In this document: piece by piece, positions 30,000 to 38,906 of the stretch
Layout: every line of letters starts with the position of its first letter
Position numbering within the stretch: position 1 is the first letter of the stretch
From: Photobacterium kishitanii
GTDB taxonomy: Bacteria > Pseudomonadota > Gammaproteobacteria > Enterobacterales > Vibrionaceae
Length of the DNA: 64,000 nucleotides
Assembly (NCBI RefSeq): GCF_003026355.1
Contig: NZ_PYON01000014.1
Coordinates: forward strand, 41,058-105,057
Direction: 5' to 3'
The notes under the pieces: model-generated
What the model saw: only the letters and a program-made list of their open reading frames with translations
Databases searched by the model: none
Told to the model about the DNA's origin: nothing
Made by a program: the position numbers and the translations under genes

Positions 30000-31226
30000 C
30001 TACATTCCGTTAGGCTGGAATAGTGCCTTTAATCGTTTAGTAATAATTAAACGCGATACGGTAAACATTCCTTCAACGGTACGTTGATGAAGACGGAAAA
30101 TAGTATCGTAAAGACGACGAATAAGACGCCCTTTAAAGACTAATTTATTTGCCATTTTTGAATTAGGTGCAAATGAGCCTACGGCAAAGTGATGCCCGAC
30201 AGCAACAACCATACCACCATCTTTAAATTCAAAATCAGTCAATTCTTTGCCACGTAATAACCCAGTTAAACTTTTGGTTAAATGTACCGCAGCACGGTTA
30301 GCCGCTTGTGCTTTTGGTGGAACAAAACTACCGTCAGCTTGTGGAATTGATGCACAATCACCTAAAGCGAAAATACTATCATCAATAGTAGTCGTTAAAT
30401 TAGCATTAACAATAATTTGGTTCATGCGGTTATATTCTAAACCGCCCAGTCCATTTAGCCATTCAGGCGCTTTCACACCAGCAGCCCAAAATTGAATATC
30501 AGCCTCTAGTGGTTGATTATCAGCTGTGACCATGCCATGGTCTGATACTTCACTGATGCGTGTATTTAAGAGCACATTAATATTTGTACGTTGTAGCTCT
30601 TTTAATACTTTAGCGGACATTTTTTGTGGGCTATTTGGTAACACACGATCTGCTGCTTCAATTAAGTTGATTGTCAGTTTTGCTGCATTGTAACGTTGTA
30701 ATTTGTGACTTACTCGCGCAAGTTCAGCTGCAAGTTCAACACCCGTTGCGCCAGCACCTACAATATTAACGGTACGATCATTGCCTTCGCGTAACAATTG
30801 ACTGATTTTATTCCATGCATGACGAGCCTGGCTTGCTGAATCAAGGAAAATACAATTATCACGAGCACCGCTAGTATTAAAGTCATTACTCACTGCACCG
30901 ACGGCAACAACAAGGTAATCATATTTAACCGCAGCATCTGTACCATCATTACGACGAACGCTAAGCATCTTGTTTTCACGATCAATATCAGTCATTGCTG
31001 CTTGATAATGTTGGTAACCATTGATTGCGCCATGGGTGAAATAGCAAACTGAATCTAGCTCGCGGTCAAAGGTACCAGCAGCAATTTCATGCAAACGTGG
31101 CTTCCAATAGTGATCTGTTTCTGGTTCAACCAGAATAATTTCATGTTTTTTTCGATTAGCTTTTGCTAATAAAGTTGATAGTTCTATACCGGCAGCACCG
31201 CCACCTACAATAACGATTCGTGACAT
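30000..31226 (-). CDS. Type II NADH dehydrogenase-like NAD(P)/FAD oxidoreductase
   Basis: 408-aa flavoprotein of the NDH-2 family, a non-proton-pumping NADH:quinone oxidoreductase bound to the inner face of the membrane. FAD fingerprint GGGAAGIE is near residue 8; the NADH-binding GAGATGVELAAELA sits near 165; FALGDCAS near 300 contacts FAD; the amphipathic C-terminus with many Arg/Lys (GRLIRRLYDTIFRLHQR) fits membrane attachment. I start at the ATG at 31226 with GAGG eight bases upstream, not at the longer frame from 31262. It may not be the housekeeping ndh; relatives are often paralogues. Confidence 0.82.
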   Translation of the reverse strand: MSRIVIVGGGAAGIELSTLLAKANRKKHEIILVEPETDHYWKPRLHEIAAGTFDRELDSVCYFTHGAINGYQHYQAAMTDIDRENKMLSVRRNDGTDAAVKYDYLVVAVGAVSNDFNTSGARDNCIFLDSASQARHAWNKISQLLREGNDRTVNIVGAGATGVELAAELARVSHKLQRYNAAKLTINLIEAADRVLPNSPQKMSAKVLKELQRTNINVLLNTRISEVSDHGMVTADNQPLEADIQFWAAGVKAPEWLNGLGGLEYNRMNQIIVNANLTTTIDDSIFALGDCASIPQADGSFVPPKAQAANRAAVHLTKSLTGLLRGKELTDFEFKDGGMVVAVGHHFAVGSFAPNSKMANKLVFKGRLIRRLYDTIFRLHQRTVEGMFTVSRLIITKRLKALFQPNGM

Positions 31227-31770
31227 AACGAATACCTCAAAAAAGTGAACCCTAGACATCATTCTCAGGGGATGGTCTTTCCATCATTAAATCTATGAGC
31301 TGATCCGTTGCTACAAAATGACTTTTTATTAGCCACAACACGCAGGGCGGCTACCTGATATCTTATATGTGATGAATTTCTTTGATATAAGACAATTAAA
31401 TCAATCAAAATTCAAGTTCTGTGAACTCAACACGGGTATTTTTTTTAAAATATCGCTGTTGTGCTAGTGATGACCATTATATTGCAAACTCATTTAAGGA
31501 CAATGATGTAAAAAAACAAATAACCTTTACTGACTGGTAATAATAAAGGGTATAAAAATCTACTTGTAAAAGTTGGTAACAATAATTTACTGGTAAATTG
31601 ATAAGTTATGTGTCTTTGGAGAATATGAATAAGTATACAATTATGGCTATATAAATGAGCAGATATAGCTATCCTAGAGAATGGCTGCTTTCTTATATGG
31701 TAAGAATGTTCGAGGTGCTAGAAAGGAAGGAGGTAGCATGAACTGGGAAGCTCATGCTAAAAATAATAAT
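31227..31770. other. Intergenic region between LysR and NADH dehydrogenase genes
   Basis: No conserved gene. Contains the leftward promoter of the dehydrogenase gene. The eight-pair hairpin TAGCATGA / TCATGCTA at 31734-31759 may end the LysR transcript. A 29-codon plus-strand frame starting at 31738 has a strong AAGGAGG but overlaps this hairpin and the LysR 3' end; I do not annotate it as a gene. Confidence 0.4.
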
Positions 31771-32664
31771 TTAAAACGATTCGATATCAGTAAATTGTCC
31801 TTGAAGCCAGTGAATAGCCGGACTTAATTGAGATCCAATTGGATAAATAAGGGATGCTGACCATACATTGCTAGTGATTTTACTGAATGAAAGGTTTAGT
31901 TTTTTTACCATCTCATTTTTAAGGTCATGTTGTAATACGAAGTCAGGTAAGCAACAAATACCAATATCTTCACGACATAAAGACAAAATAGTATGGATAT
32001 CTTCAACATGCCACAATTGCAATGCTGCTTTTGCTTCTTCAAAGGGTAATGAATCTAAAGACGCTGGGATCAATAGGCGCTGTTGACAAAAATCTTGATA
32101 ACTTAACGTTGTTGCGCCAGCATTAAACTTATCAAGATAAGATTGAGTTGCGACCCAACTGACATTGATATTGAATGCTTGAGTGTACTCTAGATTAATT
32201 TTGTTTTCGTGGTCGAAAATACCCAGTGCAATATCGAGATTTTTAGCTTTGATCTCTTCAGCTAAACGTTTACTATTTTGTTGCATAATAAACAATTCAA
32301 TATTAGGTAAATCTGAAGATAACTCTTTGATTATTGATAGTATTTTGTCATTACAAACAAGTGGGTCAATACCTACCTTGATTTTCACGTCATTCATGTG
32401 GTAAATGGATAGCGAGCGCTCAAGGAATGTTTGATATTGTGCCATCATTATTTTGGCATTTTTGAGTACATGCTCGCCTTTTTCTGTTAGACGAGGGCAT
32501 TTACTTGAGCGGTCAAATACTTGAAATCCTAAATCAATTTCAAAATTTTGAATGGTAAGGCTAACTGCTGCTTGTGTTTTATTTAGCTGTCGTGCAGCTG
32601 CACTAAACGAACCATATTCGGCAGCAGCAATAAATGAGCTAAGAGTTTCAATCTTTATATTCAT
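31771..32664 (-). CDS. LysR family transcriptional regulator
   Basis: 297 aa, normal LysR length. The N-terminal winged helix-turn-helix spans about 3-62 (LSSFIAAAEYGSFSAAARQLNKTQAAVSLTIQNFEIDLG). A periplasmic-binding-protein-like effector domain follows (about 90-290). The effector is unknown. It lies on the same strand between the NADH dehydrogenase gene and the Nramp-like gene, without a divergent partner, which is unusual for LysR genes. An AlsR role for the alsS-alsD operon two genes away is possible but not shown. Confidence 0.88.
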   Translation of the reverse strand: MNIKIETLSSFIAAAEYGSFSAAARQLNKTQAAVSLTIQNFEIDLGFQVFDRSSKCPRLTEKGEHVLKNAKIMMAQYQTFLERSLSIYHMNDVKIKVGIDPLVCNDKILSIIKELSSDLPNIELFIMQQNSKRLAEEIKAKNLDIALGIFDHENKINLEYTQAFNINVSWVATQSYLDKFNAGATTLSYQDFCQQRLLIPASLDSLPFEEAKAALQLWHVEDIHTILSLCREDIGICCLPDFVLQHDLKNEMVKKLNLSFSKITSNVWSASLIYPIGSQLSPAIHWLQGQFTDIESF

Positions 32665-32920
32665 TTTTTAACGATTCATCTTATTTATTATAATGAGTGG
32701 CGGTCATATCCTATCGTTCTACATAAGAATGACTGTATTGGTGTCTCTCTAATATAACTAAAACCTATACCTAAAGACAACTATTAGTGGTTTTTATATT
32801 GATATTTATTATATTTTATAGTTTCCACATGTAGAGGTAACTCTTTATATTGTGAATATTTTTATTTAACACGTATATAAATCAGTCGCTAAAAGTATAG
32901 CTGATGGCACAGATTTGATG

Positions 32921-34147
32921 TCACCCTATAAATTTAGTAACAAAGCCACTAATATTAGAAAGACTCGCAAGAATCATTATAATCACGATAATTCCCCCAA
33001 TCGTTGTAAGATAAAGTGGGTGCTTGTAATCGCCAACAATATCTTTCTTACGTGTGGCAGCAAGTACTGTCGCGAGTACTATAGGTAAAATGATACTGTT
33101 AACTAATCCGGCTAACATAAGTAATAAGATAGGCATGTTCATTAATACCGTGCCTAAAGTGGTTAGTATTATAAACCCTACACACCATGATTTTTCATTA
33201 CGGGCAACAATAGGAAAAAGGGTTTTTATTAGTGATATAGCCATGTATGAATTGCCAACGACAGAAGTAATTGAAGCGACAAATAATACTAATCCGAAAA
33301 TAAAGTAACCAATATCACCTGCACCATGACGAAATGCATCTGCCGCCGGGTTTGATGGATCTAATGTTACTCTAGTAGTAATAACACCTAATACCGCACA
33401 AAATAATAAGATTCGAATAATGACAGCAATAGATATACCCGCCCATGCTGTTTTGGTTACGTTGTGTATATTTTCACTACCCGTTAACTTCACATCAATT
33501 AATCGTTGTGCACCAGTATAATAACCACCAACAGCACCTCCGACGATGGTTAATGTTGGTAATAGCAGGTTTGAAAAATCAGAAGGTGCAATAGCTGCTA
33601 TTACTGTGGGTGCTAATGGTGGTAAATTAGTGAGGGCGACGTAGGCAATTAAGACTATCATTAGTAGCCCTAAGTAACGCGCCATTTGATCCATTCGTTT
33701 GGAAGCGTTATGAACAATAAAAAGTAGACTACCAATAACACCAGTAAAGATTGCCCCCCAAGTAGTATCCAATCCTATTAGAACATTCATACCAAGTGCT
33801 GAGCCACTAACGTTACCAAAGTTAAACGCAACAGCCCCCAGTGCTAATAGAATACCAACAAAGTATCCCATCCCAGGTGCAACTTTATTGGCAATATCTT
33901 GAATACGTAACCCAGAAACGGCAACGATACGCCATAAGTTCATCACTATCCCAAAAGTGATAAACATTGATGCGAAAACAGGGAAAGCCATATCAACATT
34001 ATAGATATTGGTAAACACCGCGGTTTGCGTTAAAAAACCCGGGCCGACAGAGGTTGTAGCCATTAAAAAAGCAACACTTAAAATTGCTTTATTTTGCCAA
34101 TTAGAATGGCGTGTGGGGTTACTGGTGTTTAATGTATTAGTTTGCAT
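32921..34147 (-). CDS. Nramp-related divalent metal transporter-like protein
   Basis: 408-aa membrane protein with about 11 hydrophobic segments, of the Nramp superfamily. TM1 reads SVGPGFLTQTAVF: the GPGF start is kept, but the DPGN motif whose Asp and Asn bind the metal in MntH is absent. The TM6 region (SVVGNSYMAIS) also lacks the MPH metal motif. It therefore belongs to a divergent branch for which Mn or Fe transport should not be assumed. The ATG at 34147 has GGGA six bases upstream and replaces the TTG at 34165. It follows alsD on the same strand behind a strong terminator. Confidence 0.75.
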   Translation of the reverse strand: MQTNTLNTSNPTRHSNWQNKAILSVAFLMATTSVGPGFLTQTAVFTNIYNVDMAFPVFASMFITFGIVMNLWRIVAVSGLRIQDIANKVAPGMGYFVGILLALGAVAFNFGNVSGSALGMNVLIGLDTTWGAIFTGVIGSLLFIVHNASKRMDQMARYLGLLMIVLIAYVALTNLPPLAPTVIAAIAPSDFSNLLLPTLTIVGGAVGGYYTGAQRLIDVKLTGSENIHNVTKTAWAGISIAVIIRILLFCAVLGVITTRVTLDPSNPAADAFRHGAGDIGYFIFGLVLFVASITSVVGNSYMAISLIKTLFPIVARNEKSWCVGFIILTTLGTVLMNMPILLLMLAGLVNSIILPIVLATVLAATRKKDIVGDYKHPLYLTTIGGIIVIIMILASLSNISGFVTKFIG

Positions 34148-34342
34148 AATCAATCCCAAAATCAAAGTCTCTCATATTTATAAAAATAGAAAGACAACTG
34201 ATGGGGATCAGCTGCATTGTGGTGCGGATATTTTCGCTTAAAGCATTACAATATAAAGATAATTTCAAATGTAATCGATTGCTTTAGTTGGCGCGGATAA
34301 TAAAGGCAGTTATTAGCATTGTCAATAATGTTTTTAAAAACC

Positions 34343-34379
34343 ATAAAAAAAAGCTCTATCCTTATGAAGAATAGAGCTT
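34343..34379 (-). terminator. Terminator of alsS-alsD
   Basis: Minus-strand stem AAGCTCTAT / ATAGAGCTT with an 11-base loop followed by eight T, 20 bases past the alsD stop. Confidence 0.92.
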
Positions 34380-34399
34380 GAGGGAATATTTAATTAAAA

Positions 34400-35119
34400 C
34401 TATTTCTCTGTGGTATGAATGGCCGCTTTAAGATCTTCAGGGTTTAAATCTGCGCGATCAAATTCTTGAGAAGCGGGCATACGGAGGTGGAAATCTTTGA
34501 AGATTTCAACTTCAGCGGTACCTTCAGTTAAAATAAAGTCACTAACATGACCACCTTGAGTACGATCATCACTGATAAAATGGAAGTGGAACCCTGGTAC
34601 ATTAATGCCGATCATGTATTCTGGGATCTTGAAACCAATCATTATACCTGAAACATGGGTCATTTCTGCGATAGGTTGGTGTTTAACTACCTCTACCATA
34701 GGTGGATAAGGACGATGCTGTGCAGGCACTGTACGTGTTTTAACGTATGAAAACTTACCCGTTAGACGGATTGCATTAATTGCGTTGTTAGCGACAAAAT
34801 CTTTTTCTAAGCAAGTTTCAAATTCTGCTTTAGTTAGCTCAATAAGACTCACTTTGTCTGTAGGCTCAAAGTTAACTACTGAAGCAAACGGCGTCGTAAT
34901 ATCATGATTAACTAAATGTACTTCGCCAGTACTAGTAAGTTGATATACGTCATCGCCTAAAACGATCATTTCACCGTCAAGATCATTAAAGGTACCGATA
35001 CCAAAATTACCATGATCAAGCAATTGACCAATTGTAAAATCACCTTGGTATAAACCTGCAATCAAGGCACTCATCATTGAGGTTTGGTAGAAAGTTTTTT
35101 CGTTATTTTTATGACTCAT
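34400..35119 (-). CDS. alsD: Alpha-acetolactate decarboxylase
   Basis: Converts alpha-acetolactate to acetoin and CO2, the second step of the neutral butanediol branch that limits acidification during fermentation. 239 aa. Typical blocks: FYQTSMMSALIAGLYQGDFTIGQLLDHGNFGIGTFNDLDGEMIVL at the N-terminus, and the zinc-binding HFHFISDDRTQGGHV with its three histidines near residues 178-190. It is co-transcribed with alsS, 12 bases downstream of it. An acetoin/butanediol dehydrogenase gene is not in the window. Confidence 0.95.
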   Translation of the reverse strand: MSHKNNEKTFYQTSMMSALIAGLYQGDFTIGQLLDHGNFGIGTFNDLDGEMIVLGDDVYQLTSTGEVHLVNHDITTPFASVVNFEPTDKVSLIELTKAEFETCLEKDFVANNAINAIRLTGKFSYVKTRTVPAQHRPYPPMVEVVKHQPIAEMTHVSGIMIGFKIPEYMIGINVPGFHFHFISDDRTQGGHVSDFILTEGTAEVEIFKDFHLRMPASQEFDRADLNPEDLKAAIHTTEK

Positions 35120-35131
35120 GATGTTTTCCTC

Positions 35132-36796
35132 TTAATCTTGTTGGCAAGGGTGAAGTTGATCAAGTAGACGACTATTATCACGGTAATCGACATTAACGTT
35201 CACTAGTACTGGACCACTTAATGCCATTGCTTTTCGCAGTACAGGTTCAATATCATCTGCAGTATTAATTGCTAGGCCATGTGCACCAAAGCTTTCTGCG
35301 TATTTAACAATATCGGGTCCCATAAAGCTCACGGCACTTTCACGGCCATATTTCTTAAGTTGCTGAATTTTAACCATGTCGTAGCTGTGATCTGTCCAAA
35401 CAAAGTGAACAATATTACACTTATGACGTACAGCTGTTGCTAATTCCATTGATGAAAATAAGAAGCCACCGTCGCCTGACATTGAGATAACTTTTTCATT
35501 TGGTGTTAGTAGTGACGCAGCAATAGCCCAAGGCAAAGCTACCCCAAGTGTTTGTTGGCCGTTACTGAACAGTAGGCGACGAGGCTCAAAAGAGTGGAAG
35601 TAGCGCGCCATCCAAATGTAGATGGAACCTACATCACAACATACAGTTGTATCATCACTTACAAAACGACGTAGGTCATGAACAAAACGTAGTGGGTGGA
35701 CACCCATTGACGATGTTTTGTTAATACCCATGCGCATAATATGTTGTAAGTCTTGGCGTAAGTCTTGAAGTTTTTGATTATTCTCAAGAGGCTCTCGTTG
35801 ATCTAATTCTGCTGAAATTGACTTAACAGAGACCGCAACATCACCAACAACTTCTGCAACAGGATTATAACTGGCTTCTAAATCAGCTTGTTGATAACCA
35901 ATATGAATAATCGGAGTCTTACCATCTTTGTTCCATAAAATAGGATCGTATTCAATTGGGCTGTAACCAATTGTGATAATTAAGTCAGCATTATTTAATG
36001 CAATATCACCTGGCTGGTTTTTAAACAAACCAACACGGCCTAGGAAACAATCATATAAATCATGTGAAATTACACCAGCAGCTGCAAATGTATTAACCAC
36101 AGCAATTTTAGTTTGCTCTAGCAACTGACGAATAGACGCAGTAACAAATGGTTGGCTTGCATCCATACCTAATAATAGGACTGGGTTTTTAGCGGCATTA
36201 ATAAGATCGGCTGCTTGGCGAATGGCTTGTGGGTGAGCACCACCAAATAAAATTGGTTTAGGTTGCTGTACCTGAATAAAAGGGATCTGATTCGTCAATA
36301 CATCTTGAGGTAGGCTGACAAAACTTGCTCCTTGAGTAGGTTGCTCTGCAATACGAAATGCTTTGTGAACCACATCAGATACAGAAGCACTGTCCATGAC
36401 TTCTGCGGAAAATTTACTAATCGGATTAAAGAGAGAGCGTGTATCCATTGATTGGTGCGTATTATGAGAATACATCGAAAGCGGGACCGCACCAGCCAGC
36501 GCAACAACAGGGTCACCTTCACTGTTTGCTGTTGCAACACCTGTAACAAGGTTAGATGCGCCAGGTCCTGATGTTGCCAGGCAAACACCTGCTTTTCCTG
36601 TTAAACGTCCCGTTGCTGCCGCCATAAAAGCTGCATTTTGTTCATGGTGACAAATAATGATTTCAGGCCCGTTATCACATACAGCATCAAAGACTGAATC
36701 GATTTTAGCGCCCGGAATACCGAAAATATGCGGAACATCGTGTGCGTTTAGGGTTGCAACGACAAGCTCTGCACCTGAAATGGTTTTATTTGACAT
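35132..36796 (-). CDS. alsS: Acetolactate synthase, catabolic
   Basis: Thiamine-diphosphate enzyme condensing two pyruvates to alpha-acetolactate. 554 aa. The activating glutamate is in CHHEQNAAFMAAATGRLTG (about 50). The ThDP/Mg motif is MSGDGGFLFSSMELATAVRHKCN (GDG near 445). It lacks the FAD-pocket features of anabolic IlvB and stands next to alsD, which marks the catabolic AlsS/BudB form. The frame is open from 36892, but the ATG at 36796 has GAGG four to seven bases upstream and the family N-terminus (MSNKTISGAELVV). Confidence 0.94.
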   Translation of the reverse strand: MSNKTISGAELVVATLNAHDVPHIFGIPGAKIDSVFDAVCDNGPEIIICHHEQNAAFMAAATGRLTGKAGVCLATSGPGASNLVTGVATANSEGDPVVALAGAVPLSMYSHNTHQSMDTRSLFNPISKFSAEVMDSASVSDVVHKAFRIAEQPTQGASFVSLPQDVLTNQIPFIQVQQPKPILFGGAHPQAIRQAADLINAAKNPVLLLGMDASQPFVTASIRQLLEQTKIAVVNTFAAAGVISHDLYDCFLGRVGLFKNQPGDIALNNADLIITIGYSPIEYDPILWNKDGKTPIIHIGYQQADLEASYNPVAEVVGDVAVSVKSISAELDQREPLENNQKLQDLRQDLQHIMRMGINKTSSMGVHPLRFVHDLRRFVSDDTTVCCDVGSIYIWMARYFHSFEPRRLLFSNGQQTLGVALPWAIAASLLTPNEKVISMSGDGGFLFSSMELATAVRHKCNIVHFVWTDHSYDMVKIQQLKKYGRESAVSFMGPDIVKYAESFGAHGLAINTADDIEPVLRKAMALSGPVLVNVNVDYRDNSRLLDQLHPCQQD

Positions 36797-37020
36797 ATAA
36801 GCCTCATGGTTATGATTATTAATCGGCTCAGAACATTTTTCGCTAAATCGAATTTTATGTGATGAGTAGCACAAAAATAAATTATTTATCATACAAATTA
36901 AAGAGGCTAAAACTGGAAGTTAATATTACTTATTTAAATGATGGTGGTGGAATTGATTACTTAATGAAATGAAACTGGATGTACTAGGGGAGGCGATGGG
37001 GAGTGTATCGATTTATCTAT

Positions 37021-37061
37021 AAACAAAAATTGCAGGGACCTCAAATGAGGCCCTGCAATTT
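37021..37061 (-). terminator. Terminator of nupC
   Basis: Eleven-pair stem AAATTGCAGGG / CCCTGCAATTT extended by CCTC/GAGG over one bulged A, with a T-rich tract on the minus strand, about 10 bases past the stop. Confidence 0.9.
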
Positions 37062-37071
37062 ATTAATGTTG

Positions 37072-38262
37072 TTATAGCATGATGTTAGCAATCAAGGCTG
37101 ATAAAACACTGACTAAGGTAGAACCATAAAGTAGACGTAAGCCAAAACGAGCAACCATATTACCTTTTTCTTCGTTTACCCCTTTAACTGCACCGGCAAT
37201 GATACCAATAGAGCTAAAGTTCGCGAATGAAACAAGGAAGATAGAAACAGTACCAACAGTGTGTGCTGATAAGCTACCCATTTGTTTTTGTAGATCCATC
37301 ATTGCAACAAATTCATTAGTAACAAGTTTGGTCGCCATGATACTACCAGCTTGTAATGCTTCATGAGCAGGTACGCCCATTAGCCATGCGACAGGGTAGA
37401 ACAAGTAACCGATTATGTTTTGGAAACTGATACCAAAAGCAGCACTAAAGCCAGCATTAATCATGGAGATTAAGGCAATGAAACCAATAAGCATTGCTGC
37501 AACAATAACCGCAACTTTAAAGCCCATTAAGATGTATTCACCTAGCATTTCAAAGAAAGTTAATGTTTCGCCACTTTCTGCTGCCATCATCTCATCAATA
37601 TCCATTTCAGCTTCATGATCATAAGGATTGATAATGGAAAGAATGATAAAGGTGCTAAACATGTTAAGGAACAATGCCGCTACAACATATTTAGGATCGA
37701 TAAGTTTCATGTATGAGCCGACGATAGACATCGAAACTGTCGACATTGCCGTTGCTGCAAGGGTATACATACGGCGTTCAGACATACCGCCTAAAATATT
37801 CTTATAAGTAATAAAGTTTTCAGACTGTCCAACCATTAATGCACTGATCGCGTTAAATGATTCTAGTTTACCCATACCGTTAACTTTAGAGAGTAAAAAG
37901 CCTAGAGCTTTGATGATATATGGCAATACTTTTATATGTTGTAAAATACCAATTAATGCAGAAATAAAGACAATTGGCATCAATACACTAAGGAAGAAGT
38001 TAAAATCATTATTATTCGATAAATTACCGAACACAAAATTAGTACCCTCTGCTGCGAATGCAAGCAAGCCATTAAAGGCATCAGCAAACTCTTTAACAAT
38101 ACCTGTACCAGCTGACGAATTAAGTAGGAAGTAAGCTAATGCTAATTCAATAATAAGCAGTTGAATAATATATCGATATTTAATGTTTTTTCGGTTATTA
38201 CTGGCGAGTAAAGCTAATACTGCAATAACGACTAGCCCGAGTATAAAGTGTAGATAGACCAT
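37072..38262 (-). CDS. nupC: Concentrative nucleoside transporter, NupC family
   Basis: 396-aa inner-membrane nucleoside:cation symporter. The conserved CNT blocks are present: [40 protein letters not shown] (about 145-185) and the late [15 protein letters not shown] plus [17 protein letters not shown] segments that bind nucleoside and cation. Length is normal. It is a single gene with a good terminator and a CRP-like site upstream, consistent with the cAMP-CRP (and CytR) control known for enteric nupC. Confidence 0.93.
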   Translation of the reverse strand: MVYLHFILGLVVIAVLALLASNNRKNIKYRYIIQLLIIELALAYFLLNSSAGTGIVKEFADAFNGLLAFAAEGTNFVFGNLSNNNDFNFFLSVLMPIVFISALIGILQHIKVLPYIIKALGFLLSKVNGMGKLESFNAISALMVGQSENFITYKNILGGMSERRMYTLAATAMSTVSMSIVGSYMKLIDPKYVVAALFLNMFSTFIILSIINPYDHEAEMDIDEMMAAESGETLTFFEMLGEYILMGFKVAVIVAAMLIGFIALISMINAGFSAAFGISFQNIIGYLFYPVAWLMGVPAHEALQAGSIMATKLVTNEFVAMMDLQKQMGSLSAHTVGTVSIFLVSFANFSSIGIIAGAVKGVNEEKGNMVARFGLRLLYGSTLVSVLSALIANIML

Positions 38263-38753
38263 ATTGGATTGTGCTCAGTGTGATTATTATCTGTTTATGC
38301 GGTTATGCTGAACGATTTCATTCTTAGATAAAGTGATATATATCGCACTTTTAATCCAGTGGTTTTTTTTGTAATTGACAAGAACTAATTTCTCAAATTT
38401 ACGCAATCGCTTGCTATTTGTTTGAATCTGACTATTGAAAATGTTAAAAAATGATTTTTATCGTCTGTGTTAATTATTATAACTGAACGTTTTTGTGACT
38501 TAATTCTCATTAATTGTCGTTTTTAAGCTATTTTGTTTAATTATTATCGTAGGTTATGAGTGATATTTGTTGTAACTAAGGGGTTGGGTTTGAAATTGTG
38601 ATAGCGCTATTTCACAGGGTTGGGTTGATTTACAGTACCAATATTACAATTTAATATTGGAAATGTGAGTGCTGATTAGTAGTAGCTGTAATTTACATTA
38701 AAGATAAAAAATAGGATGATATTTGTTCTATTCATATTTTTATTGGTAGCGTA
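38263..38753. other. Upstream region of nupC
   Basis: Holds the leftward nupC promoter with a CRP-like site at 38330-38352. Toward the right are a TGTGATAGCGC..TTCACA element (about 38597) and a perfect CCAATATT / AATATTGG repeat (38638-38660), which may belong to the promoter of the small plus-strand gene. Confidence 0.45.
38330..38352. promoter_or_regulatory. CRP-like binding site upstream of nupC
   Basis: AAAGTGA - TATATA - TCGCACTTTT resembles the CRP consensus TGTGA-N6-TCACA, with one mismatch in each half and symmetric A/T flanks. It lies about 70-90 bases upstream of the nupC start codon. Confidence 0.5.
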
Positions 38754-38846
38754 ATGAAAAAGTCATCTAAAAACCGTAAATTATGGTATTTCCAGAAACA
38801 AGATCGTCGCACGAAGCATTTATCCTCACCTAACTTAAAAGCATAA
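38754..38846 (+). CDS. Possible small basic protein (30 aa)
   Basis: Not recognised. A 30-codon frame beginning MKKSSKNRKLWYFQKQDRR, very basic, followed at once by a stem-loop with a T-run that includes its stop codon (38837-38875). The ribosome binding site is weak. The terminator directly on the stop codon is the main reason to think a plus-strand transcript exists here; whether it is translated is open. Confidence 0.4.
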   Translation: MKKSSKNRKLWYFQKQDRRTKHLSSPNLKA

Positions 38847-38875
38847 TATAATACTGAGTGTGAAGTTATGCTTTT
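38837..38875 (+). terminator. Terminator-like hairpin after the 30-aa frame
   Basis: Perfect stem AAAAGCATAA / TTATGCTTTT with a 19-base loop, the right arm ending in four T. The left arm overlaps the stop codon of the small frame. Confidence 0.5.
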
Positions 38876-38906
38876 AATAACTTATATGATACTGCTGTGA
38901 TAGTCG

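Noticed and set aside
32921..36796. LysR, Nramp-like and alsS-alsD as one operon under AlsR
   Set aside because: A strong terminator after alsD and gaps of more than 200 bases separate the units; the LysR is not adjacent to als, so calling it AlsR is not supported.
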